Shown one piece after another: positions 6,670 to 14,638 of a stretch of 21,281 nucleotides of DNA. The position numbers and the translations under genes were made by a program. The stretch is taken from NCBI GenBank assembly GCA_004213235.1, contig SHAI01000011.1, positions 1 to 21,281 on the forward strand. Direction: 5' to 3'. Below the pieces are notes generated by a model, which was not told the origin of the DNA, searched no databases, and saw nothing but the letters and a program-made list of their open reading frames with translations. The stretch comes from Parvularculaceae bacterium. GTDB lineage: Bacteria; Pseudomonadota; Alphaproteobacteria; Caulobacterales; Parvularculaceae. Position 1 is the stretch's first letter. Each line of letters starts with the position of its first letter.

Positions 6670-8130
6670 TCACGATAACGCCCCGAGCTTTTCAACCAAG
6701 CTGTTGGCATGTCTGGTAATATCTCCAGCACCAAGGCAGACAATATAGTCTCCAGGTTCCGCGATATCGGCGATCGTTTTCGGCAGTACTTCAAAAGATT
6801 CAAGCGCGCGGACATCACGATGTCCGTGCTCGACAACCCCCGCGATCAGCGCATCGCGGTCCACGCCCTCAATCGGCACCTCACCTGCGGGATAAATGTC
6901 CGTAATCAGCGCAATGTCGGCTTCATTCATGCACGCACAAAAGTCATCGAACAGGTTCTGCACCCGGCTATACCGATGCGGCTGTACCACAGCGATGATC
7001 TTGCCCTTAGCGACATTGCGCGCCGCACGAAGGACAGCGGCAATCTCTTCGGGGTGATGACCATAATCGTCGATAATGGCCGCCCCCTTCCAGTCGCCAA
7101 CATGGGTGAACCGCCGTTTCACTCCCTTGAAGTTCCCAAAACCCGACTTGATGGCGTCATCACTTGCCCCAACGCGCCGCGCGACAGCCGCCGCCGCAAG
7201 GGCGTTCAGCACATTATGAGTGCCCGGCATGGGTAATCGCACATCATTGATCCGCGCCGCCTCCACACCCCGGCCATCAATGGCACGTTCACGGAACACT
7301 ATATCAAAATGGGCCGCACCGTTCTCAAAGCGGATATTCTCAGCGCGAACATCGGCTTGGGGGTTTACGCCATACGTAACAAAGCGGCGGTCCATCACCC
7401 GGCCGACAAGCGCCTGCACCTCCGGGTGATCAAGACAAACCACGCCAAAGCCATAAAATGGCGTGTTTTCAATAAACGCGTCGAACGCTGCGCGCAGCTT
7501 TTCAAAGGATCCCCAATGGTCCAGATGCTCCGGATCGATATTGGTGATAACGCCCACTGTGGTTGGCAGGCGCAAGAAAGCGCCATCGCTTTCGTCTGCC
7601 TCCACTACCATCCAGTCGCCCTGGCCAAGTCGCGCATTCGCACCATAGGCATTAATGATGCCGCCATTGATTACCGTGGGATCCACGCCAGCTTCATCCA
7701 GTAACGCGGCAATCATCGTGGTTGTCGTGGTTTTGCCATGGGTGCCCGCAACCGAAACGGTCCATTTCAGACGCATTAACTCAGCCAGCATATCCGCACG
7801 GCGTACCACCGGAATATGCCTTGCACGCGCAGCGCGCAATTCCGGATTGTTTGCCTTGATCGCGGTGGACACCACCACCGCCTCGGCATTGGCAACATTG
7901 TCCGGGGCGTGGCCGATGGTGACGGCGATGCCGAGTTCTCTTAGACGTTTCACCGCCGGTCCGTCGGCAATATCAGAACCTTGAACCTGATATCCAAGAT
8001 TGCGCATCACTTCAGCGATGCCCGACATACCAATGCCGCCAATACCCACGAAATGGACCACGCCCACAGCAAATGGCAGGTTCGCCACCTGTTTTTTCTG
8101 TCCGCCTATTTTCAACGCCGGATCGTTCAT
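6670..8130 (-). CDS. murC: UDP-N-acetylmuramate--L-alanine ligase
   Basis: This is the first of the four ATP-dependent Mur ligases, adding L-alanine to UDP-MurNAc (486 aa, normal). The N-terminal Rossmann-type UDP-binding motif GIGGIGMSGIAE lies at about 29-40, the ATP P-loop GTHGKTTTT at about 129-137, the carbamylated-lysine and magnesium region EADESDGAFL is present, and DDYGHHPEEIAA marks the C-terminal ligase domain. ATG 8130 is chosen because AAGGA lies 6 bases upstream; the TTG one codon earlier is rejected. It starts 34 bases after the murG stop. Confidence 0.98.
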   Translation of the reverse strand: MNDPALKIGGQKKQVANLPFAVGVVHFVGIGGIGMSGIAEVMRNLGYQVQGSDIADGPAVKRLRELGIAVTIGHAPDNVANAEAVVVSTAIKANNPELRAARARHIPVVRRADMLAELMRLKWTVSVAGTHGKTTTTTMIAALLDEAGVDPTVINGGIINAYGANARLGQGDWMVVEADESDGAFLRLPTTVGVITNIDPEHLDHWGSFEKLRAAFDAFIENTPFYGFGVVCLDHPEVQALVGRVMDRRFVTYGVNPQADVRAENIRFENGAAHFDIVFRERAIDGRGVEAARINDVRLPMPGTHNVLNALAAAAVARRVGASDDAIKSGFGNFKGVKRRFTHVGDWKGAAIIDDYGHHPEEIAAVLRAARNVAKGKIIAVVQPHRYSRVQNLFDDFCACMNEADIALITDIYPAGEVPIEGVDRDALIAGVVEHGHRDVRALESFEVLPKTIADIAEPGDYIVCLGAGDITRHANSLVEKLGALS

Positions 8131-8164
8131 CAACCGTCCTTACTCATCACCTGGCCCGCCCGCG

Positions 8165-9271
8165 TCAGCTGGTCTGTCGCTTGGCGAGCACCTCATCCAC
8201 CAAATCGGCCACCTGCTCGGCCGCTTGCGGCTTTACCGCATTCAACGCCTTATGCGCCAGCTGTGGCAAACTATCGACCATCATAAGGCGCGCACGCAGG
8301 GTATTCGATAAATTCTCCGCAAATTGGTCGTCTTCGCGCACCAGATCAGCGGCACCAGTGTTCGATAAGTTTTTTGCATTGCCCGCTTGATGGTCATCCA
8401 TGGCGATCGGCAGCGGCACCAGAATGGAGGGTCGACCGATCGTGGCAATTTCGGTGACGGTGGAGGCACCCGCGCGCGCTATCACCAGATGTGATGCCTT
8501 TATTTTCTCCGGCAAGTCACTGAAAAATGGCTCTATTTCCACGTTGACGCCAATCGATTCATAGGCCGTGCGCGCCGCCAGCAAATCCGCCTCACGCACC
8601 TGCTGCACGATGCGCAGCCTTGCCTTGATTTCGGCCGGCAAGGCGTTGATGGCACCCGGCACGTGGCGCGCGAAAACGCTTGCCCCCTGACTTCCACCAA
8701 ACACAAGAATGTGGATCGGCCCATCTGCCGCCAGAGCGGGGTACGCCGCTCCCGCCACGGCCTTGACCGCATCGCGAACCGGATTGCCGACCTCAATCAC
8801 CTGCCCTTTCACGCCAGCAGGCAATCTTTCCAGCTCCGGAAAGCCGTGGCCAATAAAAGCCGCCTGCCGCGCCAGCAAGCGATTGGCGCGGCCGAGGACA
8901 CCGTTTTGTTCATGTATTCCGTAGGGAATTTTCATGAACGCCGCCGACTTCATGGCAGGCAATGATGGATAACCACCAAACCCGACAGCAATGTCGACCC
9001 CCCGGCGTTTGAATTCACGCAGCGATGCCGCAAAGCCATGTACAATCTTCACCGCCGCGATGGCCTTGGCCAAAACACCGCCAATGCTCGGCGAGCCGGC
9101 AGAGATCAATAATTTATGGTCATAGGGAAAGTTCTTCGTATACCGATCGCCACGGGCATCCGTCACCAGGAGGACGGTATGTCCACGGCGTTTTAGCTCC
9201 TGGGCGAGCGCTTCTGCGGGAAACATATGCCCGCCGGTCCCCCCGGCGGCGAGCGCGATCATCGCACTCAC
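8165..9271 (-). CDS. murG: UDP-N-acetylglucosamine--N-acetylmuramyl-(pentapeptide) pyrophosphoryl-undecaprenol GlcNAc transferase
   Basis: This peripheral inner-membrane GT-B glycosyltransferase converts lipid I to lipid II (368 aa). It has the N-terminal glycine loop AAGGTGGHMFPAEALA at 8-23, GFGGYPSLPA, the acceptor motif HEQNGVLGRANR, the second glycine loop GGSQGAS, and the donor-binding RAGASTVTEIATIGRPSILVPLP. The start is GTG at 9271, overlapping the ftsW stop by 4 bases (GTGA). An ATG three codons on (9262) is the alternative and would not affect the fold. No clear Shine-Dalgarno is visible, consistent with coupling to ftsW. Confidence 0.97.
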   Translation of the reverse strand: MSAMIALAAGGTGGHMFPAEALAQELKRRGHTVLLVTDARGDRYTKNFPYDHKLLISAGSPSIGGVLAKAIAAVKIVHGFAASLREFKRRGVDIAVGFGGYPSLPAMKSAAFMKIPYGIHEQNGVLGRANRLLARQAAFIGHGFPELERLPAGVKGQVIEVGNPVRDAVKAVAGAAYPALAADGPIHILVFGGSQGASVFARHVPGAINALPAEIKARLRIVQQVREADLLAARTAYESIGVNVEIEPFFSDLPEKIKASHLVIARAGASTVTEIATIGRPSILVPLPIAMDDHQAGNAKNLSNTGAADLVREDDQFAENLSNTLRARLMMVDSLPQLAHKALNAVKPQAAEQVADLVDEVLAKRQTS

Positions 9272-10407
9272 GGCATCACATCACGACGACGCCGCGCTGT
9301 CGTTGTGCGCCTCGTTAACGCCAGAAGTAAACCAACCGTCAGTGCTGTCATGAGCAATGATGAGCCGCCATAGGAGATAAATGGCAAGGTCATCCCTTTT
9401 GCCGGCAAAGCCCGGAGCGATACCCCCATATTGACAAAAGCCTGCAGGCCGATCATCGCACCGAGGCCAGAGGCCGCACACTGAACAAATACACTGGTCG
9501 AAGCGGCCGCACGGGAAAACGCGCGCATGACCAGCACCAAGAACAAGGCAATGATAAACAGGCAGAAAAAGAAGCCATATTGCTCCCCTGCAACGGCGAA
9601 AATAAAGTCCGAATGGGCATCTGGCAGTTGCATTTTCACCGTGGCACGGGACATGGGCGTGCCGGTCAGCCCACCTTCGGAGATAGCTTGTACAGCCTTG
9701 TTCACCTGATAATTGTCTTCTGAGGTTGGATCGAAAAAACCATTAATCCGGCGCGCCAGATGAGGTGAGAAAAAATAGCCGAATGTCATGATACCTGCGG
9801 CCAGCCCGCCAAGACCGATTAACCAGACCGTGCTCCAACCAGCGATGAAAAACATCACCATCCACACGGCCGTAAGCAGTGCTGCCTGTCCGTAATCGGG
9901 TTGCATGACAAGTAAGGAAACCCCGGCAAGATAGAGGCCCATTGCGATTTGCACGCCGGGAAAAGTGGGGTCTCGCTTGCCTTCCGCGAGCATCCACGCC
10001 GCAACGATAACGAAGCCGGGCTTAAACATTTCAGACGGTTGCAGAGAAAACCCGCCAATCGGAATCCACCGCCGCGAACCATTAATCTCAGGCGCGAACA
10101 GCAAAACGAACAGCATCATGACAAACGCGCCGATCAGCATAAAACTACCCAACCGGCGCGCAGAAAGCGGCGACAGCATGGACACGCCAAAAATTGCAAC
10201 CAATGCCGGCACGAGGAAGATGAACTGACGGATGGAAAAATGAAAACTATTGCTAATGCCAAGGCGCGCCGCAGTGGCTGGCCCCGCCGCAAACAAGAGC
10301 ACACCGCCCACACAAAGCAGTAACAGGACGACCGCTAGCATGGTGCGATCAATGGTGATCCACCACTGCGCCAGGCGCGAGGTATCAAGACGATCAGGAC
10401 CGTTCAT
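9268..10407 (-). CDS. ftsW: Septal peptidoglycan polymerase FtsW (SEDS family)
   Basis: This polytopic inner-membrane SEDS glycosyltransferase polymerises lipid II at the septum together with FtsI (379 aa). Many hydrophobic helices run through the length. Family motifs include NGSRRWIPIGGFSLQPSEMFKPG, whose segment around SRRWI and QPSE is the conserved SEDS core, MQPDYGQAALL, PDAHSDFIFAVAGEQYG, and the C-terminal GMTLPFISYGGSSLL. A short cytoplasmic N-terminus precedes the first helix. The ATG overlaps the murD stop by 4 bases, and the 3' end overlaps murG by 4. It is not RodA: the dcw position and QYG motif fit FtsW. Confidence 0.97.
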   Translation of the reverse strand: MNGPDRLDTSRLAQWWITIDRTMLAVVLLLLCVGGVLLFAAGPATAARLGISNSFHFSIRQFIFLVPALVAIFGVSMLSPLSARRLGSFMLIGAFVMMLFVLLFAPEINGSRRWIPIGGFSLQPSEMFKPGFVIVAAWMLAEGKRDPTFPGVQIAMGLYLAGVSLLVMQPDYGQAALLTAVWMVMFFIAGWSTVWLIGLGGLAAGIMTFGYFFSPHLARRINGFFDPTSEDNYQVNKAVQAISEGGLTGTPMSRATVKMQLPDAHSDFIFAVAGEQYGFFFCLFIIALFLVLVMRAFSRAAASTSVFVQCAASGLGAMIGLQAFVNMGVSLRALPAKGMTLPFISYGGSSLLMTALTVGLLLALTRRTTTARRRRDVMP

Positions 10408-11876
10408 GCCGCCGCCCCTTGGTCAATATCCGCATCAGACTTTTTTCCAGGGGGTTCATCCTCTGTTTCAGCCGATCTGGCTTCTGACCGCTCAGCCAGC
10501 AGGTCGCTAACAATCAACCGGAATGTGTCACCGCGATCTTCAAAATTCCGGAACTGATCATGGGAGGCGCACGCCGGTGAAAGCAGCACGACCCCGCCAC
10601 CAGCCTTGAAAGCATCCTCGGTCGCCGCCGTGACCGCTTGTTCCAGCCCGTCGAACCGGCGGCTGGGAACAAAGCCGCCAAAACTGGTTTGAAAAGTCTC
10701 CGCAGCCTCGCCGATGAAATAGGCGCGCTCTACCCCGGTGATGGCATAGCGCAACGCCGTAAGCGGTTCATCCTTTGCGCGCCCACCGGCAATCCAATAG
10801 ATGTTATCGAAATTCTCAAGCGCATTGGCCGCCGCAGCGACATTTGTTGCCTTGGAGTCATTGATGAAATCGACACCGTCTTCGCGCGCCACAATTTCTG
10901 CACGATGCGCCAAGCCTTTAAAGCGCTCCATCGACCGAATGGCCACGGCCGGGGACACCTCTTCCTCCATGACAGCAGCAAGCGCCGCGGCTGCATTTTG
11001 TGCGTTATGTGATCCGCGCAGGGTTTCAATGCCGCCAATTGACCCCGCCTCGCCAGTTTTCTGCCCAAGGCGATAGTAAAGCCTGCTATCCAGCGCAAAG
11101 ATCCCACGCCCGAGCGCACCACCGGACGAAATCGGCGTTACCCGCCGTCCTGACGCGACTAGTTCTGCACAAAGACTTTGCGCATCAGGGTCATCAATAC
11201 CAATGATCGCCAGATCGTCATCTTTTCCGTGTGCGAACATACGCGCTTTTGCTGCGATATAGTTTGCCATAGTGCCATGACGCTCCAGATGGTCTGGCGC
11301 AAAATTCAGCACAATACCAGATGACGGCCGGAAACTATGTGCCAGATCAAGCTGATAGGAAGACAGCTCCAAGACATAGATCGCACCATCACTGGGCGGC
11401 GCCAGAGACAGTAATGGCTCGCCAATATTGCCACCAACATGAACGCGCCGCCCGCTCTCTCGCAAAATGTGGCCAATAAGTGCGGTCGTGGTGGATTTAC
11501 CATTCGTTCCCGTCACCCCGATCACTCTTGGGCGCGCTGGAGCATCCAGACTGTTGAGCGTGCGCGCAAACAGTTCGATGTCGCCGATCACCTCAACCCC
11601 TTCAAGCTGCGCCTTTCGCACAATTACGTGCGGCTGAGGGTGGGTCAGCGGCACGCCGGGAGAGACAACAAGCGAGGAAAGTTCCGCCCACGGCCATTCT
11701 TTGGGGTGGGAGGAAGCATATTTCGTGTTTTTGGTTTTAGCGCAGGTAGCAGCCGATTCATCCCAACAAAAAACTTCCGCGCCCGACGCCACGAGTGCCT
11801 TGCACGTCGCCAGGCCAGTCAAGCCGAGGCCGAAAACCGCGATCTTTTTCTTCGCAACATGGGGAAGCGGGAACAT
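10404..11876 (-). CDS. murD: UDP-N-acetylmuramoyl-L-alanine--D-glutamate ligase
   Basis: This cytoplasmic Mur ligase adds D-glutamate (490 aa). It shows IAVFGLGLTGLATC at 12-25, the P-loop GVTGTNGKSTTT near 120-131, NFAPDHLERHG, the central NDSKATN, WIAGGRAKDEPL and LLSPACASHDQF in the C-terminal domain. After LIVSDLL the protein carries an extra charged tail of about 30 residues (ERSEARSAETEDEPPGKKSD and more), longer than typical MurD. ATG 11876 has GGAGACG about 9-12 bases upstream. A TTG at 11894 lies directly in front of that ribosome site and is therefore rejected. It begins 28 bases after the mraY stop. Confidence 0.97.
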   Translation of the reverse strand: MFPLPHVAKKKIAVFGLGLTGLATCKALVASGAEVFCWDESAATCAKTKNTKYASSHPKEWPWAELSSLVVSPGVPLTHPQPHVIVRKAQLEGVEVIGDIELFARTLNSLDAPARPRVIGVTGTNGKSTTTALIGHILRESGRRVHVGGNIGEPLLSLAPPSDGAIYVLELSSYQLDLAHSFRPSSGIVLNFAPDHLERHGTMANYIAAKARMFAHGKDDDLAIIGIDDPDAQSLCAELVASGRRVTPISSGGALGRGIFALDSRLYYRLGQKTGEAGSIGGIETLRGSHNAQNAAAALAAVMEEEVSPAVAIRSMERFKGLAHRAEIVAREDGVDFINDSKATNVAAAANALENFDNIYWIAGGRAKDEPLTALRYAITGVERAYFIGEAAETFQTSFGGFVPSRRFDGLEQAVTAATEDAFKAGGGVVLLSPACASHDQFRNFEDRGDTFRLIVSDLLAERSEARSAETEDEPPGKKSDADIDQGAAA

Positions 11877-11904
11877 GGCTTTTGTCGTCTCCAAAAATGT
11901 CCAA

Positions 11905-13038
11905 TTATCGAAGCTTCAATGTCGAAAGACCGATGAGCGCCAGAATCACGGCAACGATCCAAAACCGGATGACAATGGTGGATTCCTTCCAGCCCAATTG
12001 TTCAAAATGATGGTGGATAGGCGCCATTCTAAAGACGCGCTTACCCGTCAGTTTAAATGACGCTATCTGGATCATCACCGACAGCCCCTCCAGCACGAAC
12101 AGCCCGCCAACGATCGCCAGAACGATTTCATGCTTCGCCGCCACAGCGATGGAGCCAATCGCACCGCCAAGGGCAAGTGAGCCCGTATCGCCCATAAAAA
12201 TGGCCGCAGGCGGCGCATTGAACCACAAAAACCCGAGGCATGCGCCAAGGATGGCGCCGCAGATCACCGCCAGTTCGCCCGCGCCAGGAACGAAGGGCAC
12301 ACCCAAATACTGAGCGTATATTGCGTTCCCGACCAGATATGCAATGACGCCATAAGTGCCCGCAGCAATCATCACCGGGACCGTCGCCAATCCGTCCAAA
12401 CCGTCGGTGAGATTCACCGTGTTTGACGCCCCGACAATGACAAATGCCGCAAAGGGCACAATCAACAAACCCAATGGGACGCCTGGCGCACCAAACCAGT
12501 CCTCAAACATGCGTAATGGTACAAACGGAATCCCGACCGACGTGGCAATGCCTTCAGGCGCTGCAGGATCCGCCCCCAAAACGGACATGCAATAAAACCC
12601 GGCCACCAAAGCCACTGCGAATTGCAGGACAAGTTTGACCGAACCGACAACGCCATCAGTCGTCTGCTTGGTGACTTTTAGATAGTCATCAACGAACCCC
12701 AGCCCACCATAGACCAGTGTGACGCCCATCACGATCCAGACATAAGGATTATCGAGGCGCGCCCACAGGAAAGTCGCGACGCTCAGTGACAACAGGATCA
12801 AAACACCGCCCATGGTCGGCGTACCGGCTTTTTCGATGATATGTCCCTGCGGTCCATCGGTTCTGATTGGTTGGCCTTTACCCTGCTTTTTGCGCATCCA
12901 GCGAATGAGCGCCGGGCCAAAGACAAAGCCGATCAACAACGCCGTCATGATTGCGCCACCTGTCCGAAAGGTCAGGTAGCGAAAGACGTTGAATAACTGG
13001 AACTGATCCGCGTAAGGGGTCAGAAGAGCGTATAGCAT
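11905..13038 (-). CDS. mraY: Phospho-N-acetylmuramoyl-pentapeptide transferase
   Basis: This polytopic membrane enzyme transfers phospho-MurNAc-pentapeptide to undecaprenyl phosphate, giving lipid I (377 aa, slightly longer than the usual 360). Conserved features are QPIRTDGPQGHIIEKAGTPTMGG, the catalytic aspartates in GFVDDYLKV, VNLTDGLDGLA, FMGDTGSLALGG, and the histidine loop PIHHHFEQLGW. An insertion around ADPAAPEGIATSVGIP accounts for part of the extra length. It starts MLYALL like its relatives; the AT-rich stretch before the ATG has no clear Shine-Dalgarno. A 61-base gap separates it from murF, the largest gap in the middle of the cluster. Confidence 0.98.
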   Translation of the reverse strand: MLYALLTPYADQFQLFNVFRYLTFRTGGAIMTALLIGFVFGPALIRWMRKKQGKGQPIRTDGPQGHIIEKAGTPTMGGVLILLSLSVATFLWARLDNPYVWIVMGVTLVYGGLGFVDDYLKVTKQTTDGVVGSVKLVLQFAVALVAGFYCMSVLGADPAAPEGIATSVGIPFVPLRMFEDWFGAPGVPLGLLIVPFAAFVIVGASNTVNLTDGLDGLATVPVMIAAGTYGVIAYLVGNAIYAQYLGVPFVPGAGELAVICGAILGACLGFLWFNAPPAAIFMGDTGSLALGGAIGSIAVAAKHEIVLAIVGGLFVLEGLSVMIQIASFKLTGKRVFRMAPIHHHFEQLGWKESTIVIRFWIVAVILALIGLSTLKLR

Positions 13039-13098
13039 GTAACAACCAAATTTTTTAAAAAAGCGCGCGCCGACATCGCCGCATCGCCAGGAACGTCA

Positions 13099-13123
13099 TT
13101 TAACTTGGGCCTTTAACTTGGGC
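13099..13123. repeat. Near-tandem 12-base duplication at the 3' end of murF
   Basis: TTTAACTTGGGC occurs at 13099-13110 and 13112-13123, a period of 13 bases. On the minus strand the copies read GCCCAAGTTAAA. Because 13 is not a multiple of three, the first copy is read as AQVK and the second in another frame as GPS plus the stop TAA, so the duplication has changed the C-terminal end of MurF. Confidence 0.85.
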
Positions 13124-14638
13124 TTTTTGCGCCACATCATCGGATTCAGGGACGCTCGCGGCCCGCAGCGCCTCAACCAACATTGCTACTTTAGAACTGT
13201 TCGAACCTTTGACCATAATGATATCGCCGTCTTTTAAGTCAGCGATCACCGCTTGTGCCAGATCATGGGCCGCGTCGACATGAGCGCCGCGCATTTTTTC
13301 CGGCAATGCTGCCATCAAGTGCGCGGTTAATGGCCCGGCACCATAGACCGTGTCCACCCTGGCGTTGATCAATGGCTCGGCCAGGCCCGCATGCAGCGCC
13401 GGAGCCTGCCCCCCGAGTTCCAACATATCCCCCAGAACTGCAATGCGCCGTCCGCCGGCGAAGGGCGATAGAGAACTCAGGATCGAAATCGCGGCGCGCA
13501 TGGATGACGGATTGGCGTTATAGCTCTCATCCAAAACCCGAACCCGCACGCCGCCTTTTAATTGCAAATCCAATTGCGCACCGCGCCCGCCACCGGCGTC
13601 AAACTGCGCCAATGCCGCGGCAGCGGCCGCCTCATCCCCCCCGATGGCAGAAACCGCGCCGAGCGCGGCCAACGCATTTGTCGCCATGTGCTTGCCCGGT
13701 GCCCCGAGGGTGAATGCGCACCGCGCGCCGAAAATCTCCGCTTCGACATCCGCTCTACGACCATCACTGGCGTATTTTGTGAGGCGCAGATCAGCGCCGG
13801 CGGCCTCACCAAACGTGATGATACGCTCAACCCCCACCCGCCTGGCCTCTTCATGCAGGATCGAAAAATGGGGATTATCAATTGGCAGCACACATGCACC
13901 ACCGCGCCGCACGCCGCACAAGATTTCTGCCTTTGCGCGGGCAATTGCCGCCATCGACCCCAGGTTTTCAATATGGGCTTCCGCCACGGTCGTGATGATC
14001 GCCACATGGGGCGCGACCAGCTGGGTGAGCGGTGTGATCTCATCGGCATGGTTCATGCCGATCTCATAGATGGAATAATCAGCATCCATTGGCAGACGCG
14101 CCAGAGTAAGCGGCACGCCGATATGGTTGTTGAGGCTTTTTACCGCCGCATGGGTCTTGCCCTGCCCGCGTAGCATCAGGGCGAGCATTTCCTTTGTGGA
14201 CGTTTTGCCTGCTGACCCGGTAACCGCAATCCGCTTGCCAAAATTCCGCATGCGTGCCGCCTTCGCCAGGTCGACAAGCCCTTCCATCGTATCACCGACA
14301 AGCAAGAATGGCGCGTCCGGCGGGGTCTCAACCGGCGCTCTGGACACCAATACCGCGCTTGCCCCGCGCCCATAGGCGGAAAGAACAAAATCATGACCAT
14401 CGCGCGCGTCTTGTAATGCCACAAACAAATCGCCGGGTGCCAGTGTGCGGGTGTCGATGGAAATACCCGTTGCGGCCCATTCTTCACCAAACCAGCGTTC
14501 CGTATCACCGCCGCGCGCACACAACGCGCCGCCCGTCGCCGCCGCCGCCTCATAAGCTGTCCATAGACGCGCACTGGCTTTCGCCGACTTGCCAGAAACC
14601 TCCGCTGAGATCTGGGTACCTGCGCCCGGTTCCGTCAT
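13100..14638 (-). CDS. murF: UDP-N-acetylmuramoyl-tripeptide--D-alanyl-D-alanine ligase
   Basis: This cytoplasmic Mur ligase adds D-Ala-D-Ala to complete UDP-MurNAc-pentapeptide (512 aa, somewhat long because of an N-terminal extension of about 25 residues). Motifs are GISIDTRTLAPGDLFVAL near 58-75, the P-loop VTGSAGKTSTKEM near 139-151, LNNHIGVPLTL, YEIGMNHADEI with the acidic and histidine residues of the active site, DESYNANPSSM, and VLGDMLELG in the C-terminal domain. The ATG overlaps the murE stop by 4 bases (ATGA). The extreme C-terminus (AQKAQVKGPS) is encoded by a duplicated sequence. The following 61-base gap has a 14-codon frame and an A/T tract but no convincing hairpin. Confidence 0.97.
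   Translation of the reverse strand: MTEPGAGTQISAEVSGKSAKASARLWTAYEAAAATGGALCARGGDTERWFGEEWAATGISIDTRTLAPGDLFVALQDARDGHDFVLSAYGRGASAVLVSRAPVETPPDAPFLLVGDTMEGLVDLAKAARMRNFGKRIAVTGSAGKTSTKEMLALMLRGQGKTHAAVKSLNNHIGVPLTLARLPMDADYSIYEIGMNHADEITPLTQLVAPHVAIITTVAEAHIENLGSMAAIARAKAEILCGVRRGGACVLPIDNPHFSILHEEARRVGVERIITFGEAAGADLRLTKYASDGRRADVEAEIFGARCAFTLGAPGKHMATNALAALGAVSAIGGDEAAAAAALAQFDAGGGRGAQLDLQLKGGVRVRVLDESYNANPSSMRAAISILSSLSPFAGGRRIAVLGDMLELGGQAPALHAGLAEPLINARVDTVYGAGPLTAHLMAALPEKMRGAHVDAAHDLAQAVIADLKDGDIIMVKGSNSSKVAMLVEALRAASVPESDDVAQKAQVKGPS

Noticed and set aside
13039..13099. Terminator between murF and mraY
   Set aside because: There is a run of T on the minus strand after GC-rich DNA, but no stable stem with complementary arms; the T-run is followed by an A-run and the operon continues.
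13100..13116. TTAA-N9-TTAA at the murF end as a CtrA box
   Set aside because: The spacing is 9, not 7, and it is explained by the 13-base-period duplication inside the murF coding end.
13562..14173. 203-codon plus-strand frame opposite murF
   Set aside because: It is an antisense shadow of a well-supported murF, with no protein family features.
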